A stretch of 64,000 nucleotides of DNA from Lactobacillus kalixensis DSM 16043 (lineage in GTDB: Bacteria; Bacillota; Bacilli; Lactobacillales; Lactobacillaceae), in assembly GCF_001434335.1 (NCBI RefSeq), contig NZ_AZFM01000005.1, positions 31,330-95,329 on the forward strand, in the 5' to 3' direction. The position numbers and the translations under genes are program-made. Below the pieces are notes generated by a model. The model did no database searches. It saw only the letters and a program-made list of their open reading frames with translations, and was not told where the DNA came from. Below, one piece after another: positions 8,432 through 16,468 of the stretch. Position 1 is the first letter of the stretch, and every line of letters starts with the position of its first letter.

Positions 8432-9664
8432 TTATTTAAAAAAATCAAGGAACTTTTTACCAGAAGAACTGGATGAAGAAGTAGAACTTTGACTAGAAGA
8501 TCCATTCGACGAACTACTACCTGATTCAGGTGTATCACTATTTAGTTCAAAAACTTGATAGTTAGTAAATGGATTAGGATCTTTCCATTTAACATGATTT
8601 TGTTCAGTATTCAAGCGATTCTGACGGGTTTCTTCATTATTCAAAGTTTCTTTGGCTAAACCTAGATTAGTTCTGATCTGATCAGATTTTTTCTGTAATT
8701 CTGCAGTTGATGCAACTTGAATTGAAGATCCATTAATCCAGGCATCATGTCCTTGAATGTAGCCTGACTTAAGATTCTTCATACAGCCACGATAGTTCAT
8801 AGCTAAGGCAAACATATCATTAAAGGTTAAATTAGTTTTGACATATTTAGTAAAGATCGTTACTAACTTACGGTAGTTGGTAATAGTATTAACTGACATA
8901 GCTTTTCTTGCTACAGCTTCAATTACCTGTCTTTGACGAAGTTGACGACCATAATCGCCTCGCGGATCTTCCTTTCTCATTCTGACATAAGCCACAGCAT
9001 GGCGGCCATTTAAGTGCTGTTTACCTTTGTGGAAATCACACCAGTCGTACGAGAAATCAAACGGAACGTTGACATCAACACCACCAACTGCATTTACCAA
9101 GCTCTTTAAAGCTTTCATATTAACTTCTAGATAATAATCAATCGGAGTATTAAGCAAGCTTGATACGGTTTTTCTAGCTGCTGTATTGCCACCGATTTCA
9201 TAAGCCGAGTTAATCCGGAACATAAAATATTTGTTTCCAGGATCACCCTTAATATCTGCCAAAGTATCACGCGGGATTGAAGTCATTGTTGCCTTATTTT
9301 TATCAGGGTTAGCCGTTGCCAAAATCAAAGTATCTGAATTACCTTGATCATGGCGGCCTTCAATACCTTGGTCAACACCCAAAATCAAAATTGAAATTGG
9401 TTGCCGATTAGCAATCTTAGCTGAAGTCGCCGAATTGTTTCCGCTTTGGCCATCAATTGCGCTATGTAAAGTAAAGTATAGATGGGCCGCCCATGCGCCA
9501 GCAAAACAAACGGCTAAAACCGCGACAATTCCAATAATTCGTGCAACTATATGTCCCTTTGGCTTTTTAGGTGCTTTATTTGCAGCAAAAGCGCCATTTC
9601 GCTTTAGGTTTAATGACGAATTATTTCTGCGGTAGTCTTCTCTTCTCTTGGAGTTTGGATCCAT
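8432..9664 (-). CDS. LytR-CpsA-Psr (LCP) family cell-wall glycopolymer ligase
   Basis: LCP proteins attach teichoic acid or capsule polymers from lipid carriers to peptidoglycan at the outer membrane face. The 410 aa show a basic cytoplasmic N-terminus, one transmembrane anchor at about residues 40-62, then the extracellular LCP domain with ILILGVDQG, SDTLILATANP, TSIPRDTL and the conserved YVRMRKEDPRGDYGRQLRQRQ split across the active site. The C-terminus is a low-complexity Ser-rich tail ending in KKFLDFFK, common in lactobacilli. SD AAGGA precedes ATG 9664. It is monocistronic with its own terminator. Confidence 0.92.
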   Translation of the reverse strand: MDPNSKRREDYRRNNSSLNLKRNGAFAANKAPKKPKGHIVARIIGIVAVLAVCFAGAWAAHLYFTLHSAIDGQSGNNSATSAKIANRQPISILILGVDQGIEGRHDQGNSDTLILATANPDKNKATMTSIPRDTLADIKGDPGNKYFMFRINSAYEIGGNTAARKTVSSLLNTPIDYYLEVNMKALKSLVNAVGGVDVNVPFDFSYDWCDFHKGKQHLNGRHAVAYVRMRKEDPRGDYGRQLRQRQVIEAVARKAMSVNTITNYRKLVTIFTKYVKTNLTFNDMFALAMNYRGCMKNLKSGYIQGHDAWINGSSIQVASTAELQKKSDQIRTNLGLAKETLNNEETRQNRLNTEQNHVKWKDPNPFTNYQVFELNSDTPESGSSSSNGSSSQSSTSSSSSSGKKFLDFFK

Positions 9665-9784
9665 TCGATATTCCTTTTCCCTTCGAATTAGAAAAAATAT
9701 TCTTTATTATTTGTAACACTTTTATATATTGAAGAAAATAATGTCACACAAATTTAAAAATTACTTATCTTTTTAGTTTGATGA

Positions 9785-9817
9785 ACTACTTTTTGGTAGT
9801 AGTATTTAACTTATAAT
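9785..9817 (+). promoter_or_regulatory. pepF promoter region with inverted repeat
   Basis: A TATAAT -10 (9812-9817) sits 9 bp after a perfect inverted repeat ACTACT-N7-AGTAGT (9785-9803) that covers the expected -35 position. The -35 itself is weak. The repeat may be an operator; no regulator can be named. Confidence 0.4.
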
Positions 9818-9845
9818 TTATTAGTTTTATTAAAGGAGAATTCTT

Positions 9846-11642
9846 ATGGCTATACCTGCAAGAAACGAAGTTCCTGAAGAACTTAAATGGGATTTGACCC
9901 GCGTCTTCAAAGATGACCAAGAATGGGAAAACGAATTTGAAAACGTTAAAAACGATATTGCTGACTTATCAAGCTTAAAAGGCAGCTTTACTAGTGGCAA
10001 AGCCTTATACGAAGGTTTAACCCAAATGCTTGGCGTTAGCCGCCGTTTAGAAAAAGTTTATGTCTACGCTACAATGTCTAGCGATGTTGATACAGCTGAT
10101 GCTCATTATTTAGGTTACGTTGCTCGCGTTCAAAGCTTAACCGCACAATTTGAAGCCGCAACTTCTTTTACTAACCCTGAGATTCTGGCAATTCCCGCTG
10201 AAGAATTAGAAAAGTTCAAGCAAGATGAACCCCGCCTTAAAGATTATGATCATTTGTTAGAAGTGATCACCAAGAAGCGTCCTCACACCTTGCCAGCTGA
10301 ACAAGAAAAAATCATTGCTGATGCTTCTGACGCATTAAACGTTTCAGCAAGCACCTTCAATGTGTTGACTAATTCTGATATGGAATACGGCTACGTTCAA
10401 GACGAAAATGGTGAAATGGTCCAATTGTCAGACGGCCTTTACTCACTTTTGATTCAATCTCAAGACCGCAAGGTACGTAAAAACGCCTTTGACGTGATGT
10501 ATGCAAGCTATGGTCAATTTGAAAATTCCCTTGCTTCAACTTTGTCTGGTAACGTTAAGGCTCATAATTTCAACGCTAAGGCCCACAAGTTTGATTCTGC
10601 ACGTGACGCTGCTTTAGCTGAAAATAACGTCCCTACAGTTGTTTATGACACTTTAATCAAAGAAGTCGACAGCCACTTAGACTTACTTCACCGCTATGTA
10701 AACCTACGCAAGAAGATTTTGGGCTTAAAAGACTTACAAATGTGGGACATGTACGTTCCTTTGACTGGTAAGCCAGCTTTAACTTACACATTCGAAGAAG
10801 CTAAAGAAGAAGCTAAGAAGGCCTTAGCTCCACTTGGCGAAGATTACCTTAAGCATGTTGATTACATCTTCAATAACCGTATAATTGATGTTGTCGAATC
10901 TAAGAACAAGGTAACCGGCGCATATTCAGGTGGTTCATACGATACCGATCCATATGAATTACTCAATTGGGAAAATAACGTGGATTCCCTTTACACTTTA
11001 GTCCACGAAACTGGCCACTCAGTTCACTCTTGGTACACAAGAAATACTCAGCCTTATGCTTACGGTGATTACCCAATTTTCGTAGCTGAAATTGCTTCAA
11101 CTACTAACGAAAACATCTTAACTGAATACTTCTTAGATCACATTACTGATCCAAAGACTCGTGCTTTTGTCTTAAATTACTATCTCGATGCCTTCAAGGG
11201 AACTTTATTTAGACAAGCTCAATTTGCGGAATTTGAACAATTTATCCACGAAGCTGATGCTAAAGGTCAACCATTGACTGCCGATATTTTGGACAAATTC
11301 TACGGCGATTTGAATCAGCGCTACTACGGTGATAGCGTTGAAGAAGGTGGCGATATTGCTAAGGAATGGGCACGTATCCCTCACTTCTACTACAATTTCT
11401 ACGTTTACCAATACGCAACTGGTTTTGCGGCAGCCGCTGCTTTGTCAGACAAGATTGTTCACGGCAGTGATGAAGATCGTGAAAAATACTTAGGCTTTCT
11501 TAAAGCCGGTTCAAGTGATTATCCAGTTGAAATCATGAAGAATGCTGGCGTTGATATGACGAAGCCTGACTATTTAGAAGCTGCTTTTGCTTCATTTGAA
11601 AAGCGTCTAGATGAATTCGAAAAATTAATTGGCAAATTTTAA
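9846..11642 (+). CDS. pepF: Oligoendopeptidase F (M3B zinc metallopeptidase)
   Basis: Cytoplasmic zinc peptidase that cleaves medium-size oligopeptides during peptide use. The 598 aa match the usual PepF length. The HExxH motif is in LVHETGHSVHSWYT (about residues 387-391), with the downstream zinc-ligand Glu probably in EIASTTNENILTEYF. There is no signal peptide. A clear AAAGGAG SD precedes ATG 9846. It is followed by a strong terminator and appears monocistronic. Codon use is that of a highly expressed gene. Confidence 0.96.
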   Translation: MAIPARNEVPEELKWDLTRVFKDDQEWENEFENVKNDIADLSSLKGSFTSGKALYEGLTQMLGVSRRLEKVYVYATMSSDVDTADAHYLGYVARVQSLTAQFEAATSFTNPEILAIPAEELEKFKQDEPRLKDYDHLLEVITKKRPHTLPAEQEKIIADASDALNVSASTFNVLTNSDMEYGYVQDENGEMVQLSDGLYSLLIQSQDRKVRKNAFDVMYASYGQFENSLASTLSGNVKAHNFNAKAHKFDSARDAALAENNVPTVVYDTLIKEVDSHLDLLHRYVNLRKKILGLKDLQMWDMYVPLTGKPALTYTFEEAKEEAKKALAPLGEDYLKHVDYIFNNRIIDVVESKNKVTGAYSGGSYDTDPYELLNWENNVDSLYTLVHETGHSVHSWYTRNTQPYAYGDYPIFVAEIASTTNENILTEYFLDHITDPKTRAFVLNYYLDAFKGTLFRQAQFAEFEQFIHEADAKGQPLTADILDKFYGDLNQRYYGDSVEEGGDIAKEWARIPHFYYNFYVYQYATGFAAAAALSDKIVHGSDEDREKYLGFLKAGSSDYPVEIMKNAGVDMTKPDYLEAAFASFEKRLDEFEKLIGKF

Positions 11643-11713
11643 AAAATTAGTTTGACTTAATCCCAAACTACATATATAACATAAAAGGAAAGTAAAATTT
11701 CTCACATCACAAA

Positions 11714-11741
11714 AACTGCTTCTCGTTGAAGCAGTTTTTTT
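11714..11741 (+). terminator. Terminator downstream of pepF
   Basis: Perfect 9-bp stem AACTGCTTC / GAAGCAGTT with a 5-nt loop (11714-11736), followed by a T run to 11741. Confidence 0.9.
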
Positions 11742-11824
11742 CATTAAATCACCAATTTATCTTCTCTCACCACCCAATCCATGCTTTAATAAGAGTAAGA
11801 AAACATAGGGGAAAAGTGATTATT

Positions 11825-12346
11825 ATGAAAAAGAAAATTATCTTTACAATCGCTGTTTTTGCTTCTTTATTTGCCTTCGGCTATAAAGATAACGTTCAAG
11901 CTGCTTCTTACGGCAGAATTGGTCATGTTGTTACTCCAGCTAACATGCGTGGCAAGTGGGTCTATAAGGGCTCTGCTTTGCTTGGTCAAAAACACGATAA
12001 ACTTTATAAAGTCAGAATTGGGAAGCACCACGTTGATGGAATTAAGCTTTACCAAGCTGATCTTGCCAAAACAAGTAAATATGCTCGTAATTATAAGAAA
12101 TACCACTTCATCATTGACCAAACAATGACTTGGGGTAATGCTAGCATCTTTAACAAAGATGGTATTCAATGGTTAAATGTTAATGGTTGGACTGCTGGCG
12201 CTGGAAACGGTACTTCATATGGTTTAGTTCAAAAGAAAGTTAACGGTCAAGATGTGACTGCCTTGGCAATTGGTGTAGGTTACAAGCCATTTATTGCGGC
12301 TTATGCTTACCGTGTGCCAAGTCATCACCATGATTACGATTACTAA
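11825..12346 (+). CDS. Small secreted protein of unknown function
   Basis: I do not recognise a family. The 173 aa begin with a classical signal peptide (MKKKIIFTIAVFASLFAFGY) with likely cleavage after NVQA. The mature part of about 147 aa is rich in Lys, Tyr, Gly and Trp, has no Cys, and ends in a His/Asp/Tyr tail SHHHDYDY. A longer frame upstream was rejected because it begins inside the pepF terminator. The start ATG 11825 has GGGG about 13 nt upstream, an unusually long spacing. It is likely a cell-surface or extracellular protein. It is monocistronic, with a strong terminator. Confidence 0.75.
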   Translation: MKKKIIFTIAVFASLFAFGYKDNVQAASYGRIGHVVTPANMRGKWVYKGSALLGQKHDKLYKVRIGKHHVDGIKLYQADLAKTSKYARNYKKYHFIIDQTMTWGNASIFNKDGIQWLNVNGWTAGAGNGTSYGLVQKKVNGQDVTALAIGVGYKPFIAAYAYRVPSHHHDYDY

Positions 12347-12368
12347 AAAATTGCATATATGAAAAAAG

Positions 12369-12406
12369 GCTCATGTTGATACATTATGTATCGCATGAGC
12401 TTTTTT
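12369..12406 (+). terminator. Terminator of the secreted-protein gene
   Basis: Two-part stem: outer GCTCATG / CATGAGC and inner GATACAT / ATGTATC (12369-12400), then T6. Its T run merges with the first base positions of the repeat array at the 3' end of the Fic gene. Confidence 0.9.
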
Positions 12407-12474
12407 CTTCGTCACTGACATTTTTGCTTAGTCATTTTACCATATTTGACTAAGAAAAATTATTTTTGACTAAG
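12404..12474. repeat. Half-site array R1 at the 3' end of the Fic gene
   Basis: Bases 12404-12459 are a 54/56 match to 13528-13583 at the other end of the Fic gene. Inside are four 8-bp half-sites at exact 20-bp steps: CTTCGTCA 12407, CTTAGTCA 12427, TGACTAAG 12447, TGACTAAG 12467, in the order forward, forward, reverse, reverse. The inner pair forms a perfect palindrome, 8-bp arms with a 12-bp spacer. The array contains the Fic stop codon. Confidence 0.9.
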
Positions 12475-13545
12475 AATATACTTAATATTTCTACTTTTTC
12501 CAATCGACTGAATTTTTTCCTCATCTTTTAACTTCTTTAGATTACGTTGGATAGTTGTTTGGCTATATTGCGGAATTAATTCGACTAGCTCGCTGCGAGA
12601 CAGCGGTCGCAGTTGCTGCTGCAGTGTTTTTAAGATTAACTTATCCGCAGATAGTTCTTGATGATTATGGACAAGTCCAATTCTTTCAATCAATTCTCGG
12701 TAAGCTTTAACAATGACTCCAAGATAATAGTTGATAAATGGCGCATAATCGTTTTTATTATCGTTCCAAGCAATTGAACTATCAGCCAAAGCATCATAAT
12801 AGCTTTCTTTACTTTCTTCGATAATCTTTTCCACACTGATATATTTTCCAACTTCAAATCCAGAGCGATACATCGTTAACAACATTAAGAGCCGCGACAT
12901 TCTACCATTCCCATCACGAAATGGGTGAATAGAAACAAAATCAAATACAAAGGCTGCTGATAAGATTAGCGGTGAAATCTCGCCTCTGTCAAGGGCTTGA
13001 TTATATTGATTACATAAATTATCAATTAAATCTGGCACCAAAAATGCTTCTGGTGGAGTGAATCTAACTTCTTCGTGTCCATCTGTATACTTAGCAATGA
13101 TCCTATTATTGATATCTTTAAATTGACCGCCCCAGGAATCACCAGCATATTTAAACAGCATATTATGCATACTCAAAATTGTATTCTTGCTAATAGGCAT
13201 ATAACGATAATTCTCATGGATAATGCTCAAGACATCCCGATAGCCCGCAATTTCTCGCTCATCACGATCACGCGGCTCTACTTTGTCCGACATAATTTTG
13301 TTTAGCCTTGAATCTGTTGTAAAAATCCCTTCAATTCTGTTAGATGCGTCGGTACTCTGAACTTTAGCAACTTCAATCAATCTTTCCAATTCTTCATGAT
13401 AATTAATATCAAAACTGCTTGTTTCACCACGTAATTGATAAATTGTGGTTAATTTATTAATTAACGTATTATCAAGCTTTAAATTATTGAGAGTCTGATA
13501 ATTAAATTCTTTCAAACAGGCACCTTCTTTCTTCGTCACTGACAT
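12460..13545 (-). CDS. Fic-family AMPylase-type protein with C-terminal winged helix
   Basis: Fic proteins transfer AMP or another nucleotide moiety to target proteins. The catalytic motif HPFRDGNGRMSR (from about residue 207) is complete. SNRIEG at residues 68-73 matches the (S/T)xxxEG inhibitory-helix motif, suggesting an auto-inhibited enzyme. The last 60 residues look like a winged helix (RSELVELIPQ, TTIQRNLKKLKDEEKI), so the protein may bind DNA. ATG 13545 lies inside repeat array R2 and would be almost leaderless. TTG 13515, with AGAAGGTG 5 nt upstream, is a good alternative. No antitoxin gene is adjacent. Enzyme class is well supported; the target is unknown. Confidence 0.9.
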   Translation of the reverse strand: MSVTKKEGACLKEFNYQTLNNLKLDNTLINKLTTIYQLRGETSSFDINYHEELERLIEVAKVQSTDASNRIEGIFTTDSRLNKIMSDKVEPRDRDEREIAGYRDVLSIIHENYRYMPISKNTILSMHNMLFKYAGDSWGGQFKDINNRIIAKYTDGHEEVRFTPPEAFLVPDLIDNLCNQYNQALDRGEISPLILSAAFVFDFVSIHPFRDGNGRMSRLLMLLTMYRSGFEVGKYISVEKIIEESKESYYDALADSSIAWNDNKNDYAPFINYYLGVIVKAYRELIERIGLVHNHQELSADKLILKTLQQQLRPLSRSELVELIPQYSQTTIQRNLKKLKDEEKIQSIGKSRNIKYILSQK

Positions 13546-13599
13546 TTTTGCTTAGTCATTTTACCCTATTTGACGAAGAAAAAGCAAAAGATGACGAAG
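13528..13599. repeat. Half-site array R2 over the Fic gene promoter and start
   Basis: Second copy of the 56-bp repeat. Half-sites are CTTCGTCA 13531, CTTAGTCA 13551, TGACGAAG 13571 and TGACGAAG 13592, with steps of 20, 20 and 21 bp and the same forward, forward, reverse, reverse order as R1. The array overlaps the predicted Fic promoter, as expected for autoregulation. Confidence 0.9.
13558..13587 (-). promoter_or_regulatory. Predicted Fic gene promoter inside array R2
   Basis: Minus-strand -35 TTGCTT (13582-13587) and -10 TAAAAT (13558-13563), 18-bp spacer. Half-sites flank or overlap both elements. Confidence 0.5.
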
Positions 13600-13606
13600 A
13601 AAAAGA

Positions 13607-13644
13607 CAGCTACTAAGCAAATTTGCTTAAATAGCTGCCTTTTT
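13607..13644. terminator. Bidirectional terminator between lactate oxidase and Fic genes
   Basis: Stem CAGCTA / TAGCTG outside TAAGCAAA / TTTGCTTA (13607-13637), with T tracts on both strands. It serves the leftward lactate oxidase transcript and separates it from the Fic gene. Confidence 0.8.
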
Positions 13645-13654
13645 TCATTTAATC

Positions 13655-14887
13655 CTAGTGATGAGAAGCACCTGAAGTTGCATCAGTTTCAGCTTCTTGC
13701 TTAATTTGGTTATCAGCAGTCTTAGGATATGGCTTTATTCTTGATGGATCAGTGTTTGAAGGTAAATCATCGCGACCATAATGAATACTGTCAATCTTAG
13801 CGTGCTTAACATCATCAATTGTCTTGCAGCCAGTCAATTGCATATCAATCTTGAGTTCATCGTCAAGTTGATCAATAACACTCTCCACACCTTTTGCACC
13901 GCCAAGAGCTAATCCATAGAGGTATGGGCGACCAATTCCAACTAAGTCAGCACCCATTGCTAAAGCCTTAAAGACGTGAGAACCACGGCGAACACCGGAA
14001 TCAAAAATAATTGGAACACGGTGATTTACCGCCTTAGCAATTTCTGGCAAAACATCGATAGTTGCAGGAGCTCCATCAACCTCGCGACCGCCATGGTTAG
14101 TTACGTAAATACCATCTGCACCGGCGCCAAGTGCCTTATATGCATCTTCTGCACACATTACCCCTTTAATAAAGACTGGCAAACCTGATTCTTTCTTAAT
14201 TCTTTCAACATCAGCTGGGGAAATATTTTGAGCACTTGAAGCATACATTTGTGCAACACTTTGGCCTTCACCCTTTCCGCCTAAGTAGCGAGTGAAGAAG
14301 TCAAGTGGCACTGGATACGTGAACTTAGTTCTCAAGTTTGCTTCACGATAGCCTGATACCAAAGCGTCTACTGTTAAGAAGATCCCCTTGTATCCAGCCT
14401 TGTTAATTGCTTCAAAGACCATCTTGTTGAAGTCCCAATCTTTACTCAAATAAAGTTGGAAGAATCTTGGTGCATCTGGTGCTGCAGCTGCAATATCTTC
14501 AACACTCTTGTTAGCATATGTACTTGATGAAAATAGTGCACCAGCTGCAGCTGCACCTTCTTGAGTAGCAACTTCCGCATCTTTATGAGCGATCCCATGA
14601 CAAGCAATTGGAGAAATCATTATAGGAGTCTTTAATTTCATCCCCATAAACTCTGTTTCAGTTGATGGATTGTCCATGCCAGTTAACGCACGTGGCACAA
14701 TTTGATAGTGATTAAAGGCTGAGGTATTAGCTCTCCAAGTCCATTCATTTTCTGAACCTGAGGCAATGTAGTAGTATGCTCCTTCAGGCATTACTTTCTT
14801 TGCTCTTTCTTCCAATTCATCAACATTGATCATATCAATCTTTTCATTTCGATCGCTTTGTGGAAACCCCTTAAAGTAACTAGTCAT
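13655..14887 (-). CDS. lox: L-lactate oxidase (FMN-dependent alpha-hydroxy-acid oxidase)
   Basis: FMN enzyme oxidising L-lactate with O2 to pyruvate and H2O2. The 410 aa fit the family. Visible are the N-terminal YYIASGSENEWTWR region, FFQLYLSKD, the DALVSGYREANLRT segment, the active-site loop VTNHGGREVDGAPATIDVLP with catalytic His and Arg, and the FMN phosphate site FDSGVRRGSHVFKALA plus GIGRPYLYGL. The tail GASHH is extra. SD AAAGGAG precedes ATG 14887. A cre-like site lies in the leader, suggesting carbon catabolite control. Lactate-specific oxidase is more likely than dehydrogenase given the genus. Confidence 0.9.
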   Translation of the reverse strand: MTSYFKGFPQSDRNEKIDMINVDELEERAKKVMPEGAYYYIASGSENEWTWRANTSAFNHYQIVPRALTGMDNPSTETEFMGMKLKTPIMISPIACHGIAHKDAEVATQEGAAAAGALFSSSTYANKSVEDIAAAAPDAPRFFQLYLSKDWDFNKMVFEAINKAGYKGIFLTVDALVSGYREANLRTKFTYPVPLDFFTRYLGGKGEGQSVAQMYASSAQNISPADVERIKKESGLPVFIKGVMCAEDAYKALGAGADGIYVTNHGGREVDGAPATIDVLPEIAKAVNHRVPIIFDSGVRRGSHVFKALAMGADLVGIGRPYLYGLALGGAKGVESVIDQLDDELKIDMQLTGCKTIDDVKHAKIDSIHYGRDDLPSNTDPSRIKPYPKTADNQIKQEAETDATSGASHH

Positions 14888-14901
14888 ATTTTAACTCCTT
14901 T

Positions 14902-14931
14902 CGTAACCGCTTTCTTTTTATTTTTATTATA
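14902..14931 (-). promoter_or_regulatory. Lactate oxidase promoter with cre-like site
   Basis: -10 TATAAT at 14926-14931 (minus strand), no good -35. CGTAACCGCTTTCT at 14902-14915 agrees with the CcpA cre consensus TGWAANCGNTNWCA except for the two end bases. It lies just downstream of the -10, a position suited to repression. Confidence 0.45.
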
Positions 14932-14945
14932 CGCTTTACTTTGTG

Positions 14946-14989
14946 AAAAAAAATAGAGGAAACTCCAAAAGTAGGAAATTTCCTCTATT
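14946..14989 (-). terminator. Terminator of the metal ABC operon
   Basis: Perfect 11-bp stem AATAGAGGAAA / TTTCCTCTATT (14952-14989) with a T run on the minus strand, starting 2 nt after the permease stop. Confidence 0.9.
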
Positions 14990-14990
14990 C

Positions 14991-15788
14991 TTATAACTTA
15001 TGTCTTATTACATGTGTAAAATAAGCGGCTAAATAGACCACTACTTCAATTACAGAAATAAAGAAGGTAACTGGCCAATTAGTGATAAAACCAAGGTACA
15101 GACCGCACCAGACCCCAAATAAGGCAATCGCAACCGACCAAGCAATCATTGCTGGAATCGTTCTACCTAAGTAGCGCGCAGTCGAAGACGGCAATGTTAA
15201 CAAAATAAAGACAAGTAACGATCCAACAATTTGTGAACCAATTGAAACAGCCATCGCCAAAGCAATTAAGAAAATTACTCCGACTAACCCAGTTTTAATC
15301 CCGTGAGCTAAAGCTCCAATGTGATCAAAAGAGTCAAAGTTTAATTGCTTTTGTACCGCAAAAATCATTACTAAGATAATTACGGACAAAACAACCAGCT
15401 GCTGGACGCCTTGCTTGTCTACACCGATAATACTACCGAATAAAATATTCGTCGCATAACGGCTATTTGAGCCTGAAATAGCCAAGAAAAGCACACCCAA
15501 CCCGATGAACAAAGCTGAAATAGCTGAAATGGAACTTTCTTTTTGATCACTATGCATTGAAAGTTCTCCAACACTAATTGATCCAAGTAGTGTAAATAGC
15601 AACATCCCCCATAAAGGTGAAATTCCTAAAAACACTGCAAAAGCTGCCCCTGCAAAACCAATTTCTGATAATGTGTGAGCTAAAAAGCTAAAATTTCTAG
15701 CGACCACATAAACTCCAACGATCCCACAAGTTACTGCAATAAAAGTACTTGCTAAGAAGGCATAACGCATAAATTCATATTGAAACAT
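14991..15788 (-). CDS. Zn/Mn-type metal ABC transporter permease (ABC-3 family)
   Basis: Membrane component of a divalent-metal importer, ZnuB/MntB/TroC-like, 265 aa with about 7-8 hydrophobic helices. AFLASTFIAVTCGIVGVYVVARN at the N-terminus and SFLAHTLSEIGFAGAA are characteristic of the ABC-3 family, as is GSQIVGSLLVFILLTLP. The ATG overlaps the last base of the upstream ATPase gene stop (TAATG). It is the last gene of a binding protein-ATPase-permease operon. Whether the metal is zinc or manganese cannot be decided from the permease. Confidence 0.9.
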   Translation of the reverse strand: MFQYEFMRYAFLASTFIAVTCGIVGVYVVARNFSFLAHTLSEIGFAGAAFAVFLGISPLWGMLLFTLLGSISVGELSMHSDQKESSISAISALFIGLGVLFLAISGSNSRYATNILFGSIIGVDKQGVQQLVVLSVIILVMIFAVQKQLNFDSFDHIGALAHGIKTGLVGVIFLIALAMAVSIGSQIVGSLLVFILLTLPSSTARYLGRTIPAMIAWSVAIALFGVWCGLYLGFITNWPVTFFISVIEVVVYLAAYFTHVIRHKL

Positions 15789-16435
15789 TATTCGTAATCC
15801 CCCTCAAACTCACTCATCTTTCCTTGTTTGATCGTTCCATGATTTAAATACAAATATTCATCCATGTACTTACGCGCTAATGGCACATCATGAGTAACAA
15901 ACAAAACAGTCATCTTGTGTTCTTCATTCAAATGGCTAATTAACTTCATCAGCTCTTCTTTGGCTACAGGATCTAAACTGGCTGTTGCTTCATCCAGAAT
16001 AATCATATTGGGTTTATCAAGAAGTGCCTGAGCTAAGTATGCCCGCTGTTTTTGTCCACCTGAAGCTTCACCCATTCTGGTATTTTTGATATCCAATAGG
16101 TTAGTTTCTTCAAGTTCATGCTCTATCTCTTCTTTAACGGCTTTTGTCTTGATCAATGGCGCGTTCAAACTAACAAATGACTTAATTGACAAAGGATATT
16201 CTGCGTCAATATTTCTGAACTGAGGTACATAGCCGAGCTTAACTCCCTTATCAAACTCGAAGCTACCACTAGTTGGAACTAATAAGTTCATTAAGATATT
16301 AATCAGCGTAGTTTTACCAGTACCATTAGGGCCAAGCAGTGCCGTCATCGATCCTTCTTGCAGCTCGAAGTTTAGATTACTGAAAACTGTTTTAGTATCA
16401 AATCTCATTGTGAGATCTTTTACGGTTAAAATCAC
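15788..16435 (-). CDS. Metal ABC transporter ATP-binding protein
   Basis: ATPase of the metal importer. Walker A GPNGTGKTT, Q-loop in YVPQFRNID, signature ASGGQKQRAYLAQAL, Walker B MIILDEATAS and H-loop FVTHDVPLA are all present. The first serine of the usual LSGGQ is Ala-Ser here, a mild variant. The longest frame starts at TTG 16456, but GTG 16435 has an AAGAGG SD 8 nt upstream and gives the family-typical start ILTVKDLTMRF (215 aa). It sits between the lipoprotein and permease genes. Confidence 0.9.
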   Translation of the reverse strand: MILTVKDLTMRFDTKTVFSNLNFELQEGSMTALLGPNGTGKTTLINILMNLLVPTSGSFEFDKGVKLGYVPQFRNIDAEYPLSIKSFVSLNAPLIKTKAVKEEIEHELEETNLLDIKNTRMGEASGGQKQRAYLAQALLDKPNMIILDEATASLDPVAKEELMKLISHLNEEHKMTVLFVTHDVPLARKYMDEYLYLNHGTIKQGKMSEFEGDYE

Positions 16436-16468
16436 TTCAGTAGCCTCTTTTCTCAATTAAAATTCTCG

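Noticed and set aside
11726..11824. N-terminal extension of the small secreted protein from 11726
   Set aside because: It begins inside the pepF terminator and would bury the signal peptide; ATG 11825 gives a normal signal sequence.
12404..13599. Insertion sequence or transposon flanked by repeats
   Set aside because: The repeats are direct, not terminal inverted, no transposase or target duplication was found, and the repeats contain ordered half-sites instead. A duplicated cassette origin stays possible.
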